A DNA stretch of 64,000 nucleotides. Source: Mesodorylaimus sp. YZB2_4. Taxonomy: Eukaryota > Nematoda > Enoplea > Dorylaimida > Dorylaimidae. The DNA lies in assembly GCA_030248295.1 (NCBI GenBank), contig JASANH010001140.1:1-64000 (forward strand). Reading direction: 5' to 3'. The first letter of the stretch is position 1; each line of letters starts with the position of its first letter. The notes under the pieces were generated by a model that saw only the letters and a list, made by a program, of their open reading frames with translations, ran no database searches and was not told where the DNA came from. This document shows, in pieces, positions 56,866 through 64,000 of this stretch. A program made the position numbers and the translations under genes.

Positions 56866-58041
56866 TTTGCGATGGCGATCAAGCCATTGCTTCGACTTAA
56901 AATTTTGTCAAAAAGTTCATTAGGTTAACCACGGCCCTATCCAGCTACGTGCACCCAATCTCGATGATTTTTTTAATCAAACAGTTTTTGAGAGCTCAAT
57001 ATTAGCTGAAATACGTCGCCTTCAATTGCGCAAAGATCCTTAGTCAGCGTGTGAGAGTGTTCTTCTCACGCCTCGTCGTTGAGTGAAGAAGCCTCGTAGT
57101 TTCGTTATTCTTGATCAATCGTTTGGTCAATGGCTCGTCTTCCTGGCGCTCAGCGCAACAATCGATTCTCGCCCTATAGCCCAATGACTTTGGGTGGGCA
57201 TCACTCAGTGTTGTGTGGTTAGGTCTGTAGGTCAAAACTAAGCCAACTTCATCACACAAGTAAGGTGAATTATGGCATTAACCAGCTAGGATATCGCCTC
57301 CTGGCTTTTCTTAGATCAGAAGTCGTAGCGGCTGTGAATAAGTCCCAATAAACCCATCATTTCATCATCGGGAATACATGACACAGGAAAAAACCATTGA
57401 AAATTTTGCAAGCTCGAGAGCGCTGAACTGGTATAGATAAAAAGTCTTCTGACAGCACGCGACCACTTTTTGCGAACTCTTCTCCTCGCTTTGCTGCGCT
57501 CGACCTTTAGATATCGCGTTGAAGATAGAAATAAAAATCGAGTCATAAAAATAGATGCGACCTACTCTGATGTTAGGATTGTCTAATAATATGTTGTGAT
57601 AGCTGTGTGGGTCTTCCTTTGTCCGATGTGTGTTATTTCATATTCACATGTGTTATTACTCATATGTGTCTTTTACAATCTGTTTCATACCAGCGCATTT
57701 TCGCTCTTTCAAGTGATGCACGCTGACTTATCAGTGTTTTTGCCTGTGCGCAATTAATGCAGATGAGAAATAAACGTCTTTCGGAGGACACAAAGTCATA
57801 TAGTTTTCTTTTTTTCGACATTCTGTCTTGCATATGCTAATTGGCCTTATATATATGGACACGCCTATGCCTTGGGTTTGAAGCAACTTTTTTCTATTCC
57901 TTTTTTTCAACGCCCTGTGAATCAATGAAGATGGCTCGTCGCGTAAATTTGCAGTATAAACTATGAGGTCATGCCTAGGTTAGCTCCCGTAACCACCTGG
58001 TGTATCGTAGTTGCGATTGTTTTCCTCCGTCACTAAAGTAC

Positions 58042-58698
58042 GATACACGCACAACTCTTAAAGTCTCGACCATGCCCCCAGATTTATCTGGAATCATCGT
58101 TGAAAATCACCCACCATGCAGTATGCAAGTGCCGTATAGTGTGTATTCACTAGCAGCTTACGCCAATAAAACCGCCATGCGCGGACGAGTCGACCGTAAC
58201 GCTAAAATTAAAAAAAGGGCCATGGTTGACTTGATAAAATTTTTGACAAAATTCGAAGTTGAAGCAATGGCTTCATCATGAATCATCATCATCGCAAAGT
58301 GAAGAACGTCCTGCTGACCAATGCGGAAATTTTGCGATTTCTAGGGGATAAACGCCTGAATGCCAACGACTAAAATGCGGCAGGTGAATTGACGTTCGAG
58401 AAATTGTTTTTAAATGAGTCTGACTGCTCTCTCCGGATAGCCTTCTCGCATTGAGACCGCATTGCCCGCATTTTACATTCTTCAAATTCTTGGCAAGCTC
58501 ATTCTAAATAGCTTGCCAAGAAAGTGGCAAGATCTTGACATGACATTTGGCATGATAATAGATGAGCTGGCCAAGCAAGCACAAGTTTGGAAAGACTCAA
58601 GGCAAGGTGAACATTTTCTTGTTTTTTTTCTTTGCTGCCTTCCCCCCTCCCTCCTTTCCGACACGCCGCTTTGTTTCCATCCACCGGTTCTTATGTAA
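58042..58698 (+). pseudogene. Conserved unknown protein of the dispersed repeat (copy B)
   Basis: Frame 1 gives KVSTMPPDLSGIIVENHPPC, then MRGRVDRNAKIKKRAMVDLI and KFLTKFEVEAMASS and a stop at 58,279-58,281. Frame changes then give the TNAEILRF and SDCSLRIAFSHWDRI block, and finally LPRKWQDLDMTFGMIIDELA followed by KQAQVWKDSRQGE. So the ancestral gene joined a basic leader, the MVDL segment and an acidic C-terminus. The family is unknown. Confidence 0.45.
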
Positions 58699-59019
58699 TT
58701 TTTTCACACAATTCAAGATGACATTGAACGAATACGCAAGCATGGAAAGATAAGACGGCAATTATAAAAACGGAGACAAAATGCAAACCGAGCCGAGGCA
58801 ACAAGCTCGCATGGCAATCCCATGAAATCACTTCAAGAGTGAAGACACATATGGTAAATACAAGAAAGAGCAAGAAAACGCAGCGTAATGAGGTGTTAGA
58901 TCAAAATATCATTTTCTGATAGAACGCGCGAGAAGCCAACTTACATCTTCTCACCCCAATCGTCGTACTACAACTTAAATAGTAATCATAGAAAAGAGAA
59001 TAATCAGTTATCAGCCACT

Positions 59020-59042
59020 ACCTCAGGGGGGGGGGGGGGGGA
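59020..59042. repeat. Poly-G tract
   Basis: A run of about 16 G residues, directly before the ATG at 59,047. Confidence 0.9.
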
Positions 59043-59046
59043 CAGC

Positions 59047-59880
59047 ATGCCGCCCCAAAAGAGGAGGGAGAGTATTTTACCTGCAAAGGATTTCTACTCT
59101 GCGGATTTATGCCTCTCCGAGTCATATCAGGAACACACATTCGCATCGGAAGAGGACAGCTGTGTTGAATCAAACGATGAACACGGCTCTTTCCAGACTG
59201 TCATAAGCCCGGCTGGTAATACGTTGAATGCACAAATCAACAATAATTCGGGTGGAAGCAATAGCCTCCCAATTAACGTCGGCGTCAACGCAACCTCAGT
59301 GATCCGTGGATCTCTCAACAACGTACCAATCATCAGTGGCGTCGCGGGTGGCAACAACACTCCACCCACTGACACTGCACCACCTTTTGGTAACGGCAGC
59401 GAAACCAGCAAAGATTATGAGGTAAAATCAGTCTTAGGTATTTTCATCAGCTTATACACCAGACTGATCGCATTGCTTTCTATCATAGCCACCACCACGT
59501 GGATCGTTAGACAAACGAATCCGAGAAATGATCAACAACAAGAAGTCAACGGCGAAAGGCCAGCTGGGTTCCTTCAGGGGAAGGAAAAGCCAATGATAAA
59601 ACGACCACCGTTTGTGAAGGGGATATATGTCCTCTTGTACCCCATGAGAGCCATGAATCTCTGGTTGATGGATTATAATGAATTCTATGGACAAAATAAA
59701 CGCGAAAGAAAGGGTAGACGACAACATAGGGGACAATTAGGGAATACAGTAGCACCAGAACTTGGGCACTCGTTCGTCCCAGCAGCAGTCTGTTTGGTAA
59801 AATTCGATACAAACGTACAGTCAAAAGCATCAATAGACCCTAATGCCGGCAAAAGTTTCATCAACAAGACATTGCTTTAA
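59047..59880 (+). CDS. gypsy-2 ORF1-like protein with a membrane helix, C-terminus enters protease
   Basis: Starts at ATG 59,047 (MPPQKRRESILPAKDFYSAD). Residues 60-120 are Asn/Ser/Gly-rich. A hydrophobic helix lies at about residues 125-150 (VLGIFISLYTRLIALLSIIA), and then a basic region. The last 30 residues (CLVKFDTNVQSKASIDPNAG, then KSFINK) are the start of the retropepsin domain with the usual Asp-Thr-Gly altered to Asp-Pro-Asn. No CCHC knuckle is present, which is odd for a gag. The TAA at 59,878-59,880 is in frame with the rest of pol. Confidence 0.5.
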   Translation: MPPQKRRESILPAKDFYSADLCLSESYQEHTFASEEDSCVESNDEHGSFQTVISPAGNTLNAQINNNSGGSNSLPINVGVNATSVIRGSLNNVPIISGVAGGNNTPPTDTAPPFGNGSETSKDYEVKSVLGIFISLYTRLIALLSIIATTTWIVRQTNPRNDQQQEVNGERPAGFLQGKEKPMIKRPPFVKGIYVLLYPMRAMNLWLMDYNEFYGQNKRERKGRRQHRGQLGNTVAPELGHSFVPAAVCLVKFDTNVQSKASIDPNAGKSFINKTLL

Positions 59881-60597
59881 AAATTGTATCATAACCAGCC
59901 TGCTCTCGAAACAAGGCCATGCAAGTCAGCGCCCATGAAATCCATCAATGGTACAGCCACAATTGCACATAGCATCATCGTCACTAATGAGCAAGTTTTG
60001 GACCGCATTATTAAACACCCGCTTTATGTCATGAACGGATTTCCTGTGCCGATGATCATCGGAAGAGACATGATGGCGAAAATGGGCGAACCACAATTCG
60101 ATTTTTCACAGAAAATGCCTCTAAGTGCAGCTATGATCGACATGTGCAATGAGATCAAGGTCGATAGGCACCCAACTATGGAAAACTTCATCACAGTAAT
60201 GGAGCCGACCACCGTGCCGCCTCGCACAGAAAAAATTATATGAAAGCACTGCACCAATGACGAGTTCACTGATCAGGGAGCTTGTTTCATAGCGAATTAT
60301 GAGCCTCTGTCTCGCGATATGTGACTTCTGATCGCTCACTTCGTAGTTAACATGTAAAAGGGAGAAGTCCCCGTGCAGTCTAGAAACAACTCACATAATC
60401 CTGTCACCTTACCAGCCGGCAAAGCCGTAGAACACGTAGGAAAAGAAGCCAAAATCGTTTTAACTGATCTGCACACATTGACCAACCGCTGTCAGAAGAA
60501 AGATGACCCAGTGCAGCAAATCCAACACATGACTTTTGACAATCTCCATTCGATGGGAAGTCAGAAACGCAGCATGAAGACATTTCTACTACGGTGA
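59881..60597 (+). pseudogene. gypsy-2 protease end and linker
   Basis: In frame with ORF1: SAPMKSINGTATIAHSIIVT, then VPMIIGRDMMAKMGEPQFDF, the second half of a retropepsin (I-I-G-R-D). After the TGA at 60,241-60,243 the same frame continues through several stops with GEVPVQSRNNSHNPVTLPAG, the usual linker before RT in Ty3/gypsy. Broken by at least three stops. Confidence 0.75.
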
Positions 60598-60629
60598 GCT
60601 AAGAAGGGCATTTTTTTGCTACTAGCACA

Positions 60630-61620
60630 ATGGACTTGGAACCAGCGAACGTCAAAATCGAACACGCAATTAACACAGGAGACTATCCACCAGTGCATGT
60701 ACCGCCTCGCCGGTTACCCTTTCGTCAGAGAGAGGTTGTGAAGAAAAATGATAAAAGAAATGGAGGAAGGAGGCCAAATCGTGGATGCATGTACATCATG
60801 GGCGAGCCCGATATGCTTGTTACGTAAAAAGACAGGCGAATATCGATTCTGCGTGGGTTTTCGCGCACTCAACGCAATAACAGTGCGAGATGAGTTCCCA
60901 TTCACGCTAAGACGATATCTTAGATTCACTGTCAGGCGCGAAATTTTTTTAAAGTCTGGACTTAATATTGGGATATCAGCAAATAATGTTGAGGGATGGT
61001 GATAAGGAAGAGACAGCTTTTCGCATTCCTAGAGGAGGACCCTACCAGTGGGAAGTATTACTATTTGGACTCATCAACTCGCCCGCAGTCTTTATGCGAC
61101 TAATAAATGCAGTCTTATCTGGCCTAACTTTGAAGCGTTGCCTTGTCTATCTGGACGATGTCTTGGTGTTCGCCTTTACTTTTGAGGAGCAGCAGCAACA
61201 GCTGCAGGCCGTATTCGAGCATTCACAGAAAATCAACCTCAGGTTGAAGTTGTTCAAGTGCAGTTTTCTCAAGACAGAGCTCTCTTTTCTGGGACACACC
61301 ATATCAGCCGCAGGACTCAAAGTCGAGGGCAGCAAAGAAAAAGCAGTGAAGGAAATGCCTGTCACGAAATATAGAGAAGAAGAACGTCGATTTTTGGGCA
61401 TGTGTTTATTTTACAAACGTTTTATTAGGAACTGTACGCAGCTGGCACGCCCACTTTTTAAACTGACAAAAGAAAATGTTAAATTTGGATGAGGAGCTGA
61501 AAGCAACAAAGCATCTAATGACCTGAAGCAGCGACCATTTTCAGCCCTCATTATGACGCTCCCAAACGTTCACAAGCCATTCACCATCTATACAGACGCC
61601 AGCAGAGAAGGACTCTAAGC
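60630..61620 (+). pseudogene. gypsy-2 reverse transcriptase
   Basis: NVKIEHAINTGDYPPVHVPP and RRLPFRQREVV begin the domain. A frame change follows, then ASPICLLRKKTGEYRFCVGF and RALNAITVRDEFPF, another change near 60,960, then EETAFRIPRGGPYQWEVLLF, RCLVYLDDVLVFAFTF (active site intact) and LSFLGHTISAAGLKV. Stop at 61,490-61,492. Closely related to gypsy-1 (35,895-36,560). Confidence 0.85.
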
Positions 61621-61995
61621 AATCTTAGCACAGGCAGATGACAATGGAAAGGAGCACCCAGTCGCGTACGCTTGCAGATCACTGCTACCAAGTAAGACAA
61701 GATATTCCGTCTCGGAACCAGAGGGTCTTGGTGTATACTGGGCCGTTGAATAATTTCGGCCGTACATTTATGGGCAAAAATTCACGATCATCACAGACCA
61801 TCTGCCCTCAGTATACATATTAAAAAAAAAACTCATGGCGGCCGGTTTGCAAAATGGATGGCCAATATAGCGGGAATGCATTTTGAGATCCGCTATCGAC
61901 CAGGGAAACTAAATGCCAACGTCGATGCTTTATCAAGGGCTAGTATTGACAGCACGGTACTAGCAGCCATTGAAAAAGAGGTGTCCTAGTTAGAT
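61574..61995 (+). pseudogene. gypsy-2 RNase H and linker
   Basis: FTIYTDASREGL and a stop, then ILAQADDNGKEHPVAYACRS, WAVE with a stop, TIITDHLPSVYILKKK, and MHFEIRYRPGKLNANVDALS followed by RA, which is the tether before integrase. Several stops and one frame change near 61,830. Confidence 0.75.
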
Positions 61996-62640
61996 CTGAA
62001 CAAATGGGAGGAAAACGAACGTTATGCAGACCCAGCATTTCAACAACGCAGTGATAGCACACTACGAGCTAGGATCGAATTCTTGGAAGGTGGGATTCTA
62101 CTACGGAATGGGCAGCTGGCGAAGCAATTCCTGCTGGAGAGGCCACGGTTCATAATTGAAGACAGCATCCTAGTACATCTCCTGAAATGGAGCAAGAACA
62201 CAGAATCCGTGTTTTAGACAGTCATCCCTAACAATCTCAAGTGCGAAATTTTAGAGCAGTGCCATAGTGATGTGTTCGCCGCACATCTCGGAATAGGCAA
62301 GACATTTGACGAGGTTGCACAACGTTACTACTGGGATGAAACCTCCAAGACGTGGAGCGCTACGTCGAACAGTGTCCTTGGTGCGCACGCTTCAAGAACC
62401 CCACACGCACTCATGCAGTCAAAGTTACAGCAAAGTGGGATGGACCATACATCATCTTGGCTAAGCCAACTTTAGTGGACAGCGTAATTCGATTGTGGGA
62501 TTAACCAACGGGCAAGCGTATCATCGTCCACAACAATCGCCTCAAACCGTGCCATGCTCCTTGGCAATTGCCACCGGAATGTGAGAAAGACGATAAAGAC
62601 GTTGTCCCAATAGCTGTCTTATCCAACGTGCACCTTTCCA
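61996..62640 (+). pseudogene. gypsy-2 integrase with catalytic core deleted
   Basis: The HHCC start is present (HSDVFAAHLGIGKTFDEVAQ, then YYW). Within about 60 bp the sequence jumps to the C-terminal part (TAKWDGPYIILAKPT type, then RIIVHNNRLKPCHAPW). The stretch that should hold the two Asp and one Glu, some 400-500 bp, is missing. The product could not integrate DNA. Confidence 0.7.
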
Positions 62641-62707
62641 CTATCCTTGCTGTTACTACTACTGACCCATAATACACACGAACACACAGTTAAAGAGGGG
62701 GCGGCGC

Positions 62708-62851
62708 TGATTCGCCTCTGGTCGCTATAAACTAGAAAGCTCTCGCGCGGGCTACATGCGCGACAGTCCCGCCGCAAAAATTAATAGTATCACTCACTAA
62801 ACAATTATGTGACCGTGTTGTTATGACAAATAAATAAGTGTCACTCAATCA
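62708..62851 (+). repeat. 144-bp LTR (TGATT...AATCA), assigned to gypsy-2
   Basis: Begins TGATTCGCCT after the purine tract and ends CTCAATCA. On the plus strand a TATAAA near 62,727 and an AATAAATAAG signal near 62,830 give a promoter-to-polyA order, which supports plus orientation. On the other strand it lies directly after a purine tract of BEL-2 (AGAAATGCGAAGGATAG), so assignment to BEL-2 cannot be fully excluded. Confidence 0.6.
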
Positions 62852-62868
62852 CTATCCTTCGCATTTCT

Positions 62869-64000
62869 CTAAATTTCGTGAACCAAGGCTGCGATTGTTG
62901 TTGGTCCTTCGGTCTGTGGTTTTGGGCCTGATGGTGGCGCCTGGATGAAAATGGGCGGCGCCACGTTGGGTTTCGGTTGTTGATCCCGTCGTACAGTCCG
63001 TCTGATCACCTTGCGGATGACCCCGAAGAGGATCTGGCCTGTCACGATTACACAGCAAAATTGGACCCATATCCAATGTGCATGGGCAGTTAATTGATCC
63101 CAAAGTCCCCAGGGCGTGTATCGAGACGCTGTGTCCAATATAGCCTTGGCTGTGGGGTCTGACGGAACCTCGGCTGCTTGGATGAGCTGATGCAGGACTC
63201 TGGCGTGGCTGTCTAAAGCGGAGAAGAGGTCATTTAGACTTACTTGACCTCGCAGTTCCCTTTGCGAATATAGCGTCAATGGCTTGTGCACGACTGTTTT
63301 GAAGTCCGCGTAGTGGTCTAACCGAGCCAAATGAACTGGACGGCTGAGGAATTGACTTGCTTGAAGTCGCATGGCGCCGTCGTGAGCTGTGTATAGGAAA
63401 ATTTGTCCCTTGTCGTCTGAGATGTACGTTTCTTGTACTCGATCGCAATCAGCCAGTGCGGAGTTCGTAAAGATGACCCTTGACTTTGGATCCATGTATC
63501 CTGACACCCGTTGTCCGCTGACTGTGTAATTGACTGGTATCCCTTCTGTGCATCGTTCGGTCATGCTCAGAAACTTGTATCGTTCGACTCGAGTGCATGG
63601 CCACACTTCCAGAATTTGCCCATGCAGTCTGGCCATTATGTTTGAGTCATTCAGGACCCTCCGGGCCACTAGTGTCAGTTCTGCATGTGCCAGCAAGATG
63701 TCCATTTGTTGCATTTCCTTGATCGTCCAACAAACTGATTGAAAGGCTTGATTTAGAGAATCTTGAAAAAACACCTCCAGATGCACATCCTTGCTTGGAG
63801 TCTCATTGCAACCAAATCTGATAGTCCATCAGTGTCCTTGGTTTCCCGTTTTTTCCTCTTCGGAAGACTGTATTCGGCTTCCATGGTGGGAGAGAAGACG
63901 ATTGGCAACCCTAGGTCGGTCAACGTTGACATAGTCCCATCACATAACTTTATCTTGTCTGGAGCCTGACTCAGGGCGATTTCGAAGTCGTCACTGAGAA
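62869..64000 (-). pseudogene. BEL-2 envelope-like glycoprotein, C-terminal part, cut by window edge
   Basis: The frame 62,869-63,786 carries LLAHAELTLVARRVLNDSNI, EVWPCTRVERYKFLSMTERC, IPVNYTVSGQRVSGYMDPKS, a coiled region (LNDLFSALDSHARVLHQLIQ) and a transmembrane helix (WVQFCCVIVTGQILFGVI) followed by a basic tail and a Pro-rich end. Upstream, after a frame change near 63,790, sequence with KLCDGTMSTL and a basic PKRKKR site matches BEL-1 env. The rest of the element lies outside the window. The structure fits a fusion-type envelope protein; the chuvirus-like origin is a guess based on the shared Cys/Pro pattern. Confidence 0.6.

Larger units (their letters stand above)
54880..58990 (+). 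repeat. Unidentified dispersed repeat, copy B, rearranged
   Basis: Blocks matching copy A occur in altered order: A2-like 54,880-55,310, A1-like 55,340-55,890, an inverted A5-like piece 56,560-57,015, part of A1 again 57,044-57,280, A3/A4-like 57,310-58,210 and A5-like 58,217-58,980. The A2-to-A1 junction (near 55,330) is a permutation relative to copy A, as expected if repeats of this family recombined or sit in tandem. A gypsy 5' leader and gag-like fragment (55,895-56,555) splits the array. Confidence 0.65.
59047..62851 (+). mobile_element. Ty3/gypsy element gypsy-2, 5'-incomplete, integrase core deleted
   Basis: An ORF with a membrane helix is followed by protease, RT, RNase H, integrase zinc finger and integrase C-terminus, then a purine tract (AAAGAGGGGGCGG) and a 144-bp TG...CA LTR. 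No matching 5' LTR is seen in the window. Many stops and frame changes; inactive. Confidence 0.8.

Overview
The window is a transposon-dense stretch of an invertebrate animal genome. Spliceosomal introns of about 50-60 nt interrupt several element genes, and no convincing conserved host gene is visible. Almost everything recognisable is a decayed or nested mobile element: a Polinton/Maverick, two BEL/Pao retroelements with env-like regions, two Ty3/gypsy remnants, a hAT, a piggyBac, an L1/Tx1-like LINE fragment and a fold-back element family. I cannot name the species. The short introns and the combination of env-bearing BEL elements with a Polinton would fit a nematode, arthropod or other small invertebrate.

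Layout. Positions 1-~10,490 hold one arm of a Polinton/Maverick. Minus-strand genes are a retroviral-type integrase cut by the window edge, a Gln-rich protein, a small core-like protein, the packaging ATPase, an unknown gene and a zinc-binding protein. Divergent plus-strand genes are a PD-(D/E)XK-like nuclease and a long intron-rich family B DNA polymerase. Most of these genes carry stops or frameshifts. Capsid and protease genes are not recognisable in the visible part. Positions 11,616-12,291 are a solo arm of a fold-back element whose full palindromic copy lies at 33,667-35,788.

Positions 12,300-20,777 are mostly non-coding, with a perfect 21-bp hairpin and two inverted fragments of a reverse-transcriptase C-terminus. 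Positions 20,778-32,007 are a full-length BEL/Pao element (BEL-1, minus strand) with 217-bp LTRs, a gag-pol and an env-like region in frame with the end of pol. A hAT element (about 28,600-31,590) interrupts its 5' part. A piggyBac pseudogene (about 32,150-33,660) follows, and the fold-back element sits against its tail.

Positions 35,816-36,720 are a deleted Ty3/gypsy copy. Positions 36,890-40,690 and 54,880-58,990 are two rearranged copies of one unidentified coding repeat. The second copy holds a gypsy gag-like fragment and is followed by a longer gypsy pol remnant (59,047-62,851). The right edge (62,869-64,000) is the env end of a second BEL element. Between 40,690 and 54,880 I see a LINE 3' fragment, small dispersed repeats and one possible two-exon gene of unknown function.

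The most interesting items are: the Polinton ATPase, whose Walker A P-loop is split by an in-frame 54-nt intron; a pair of identical 10-bp palindromes exactly 50 bp apart in the Polinton divergent promoter region; the fold-back element, whose arms each carry a promoter-like region, intron signals, a start-stop uORF and a secretory leader; and the unidentified repeat family with a conserved unknown protein.
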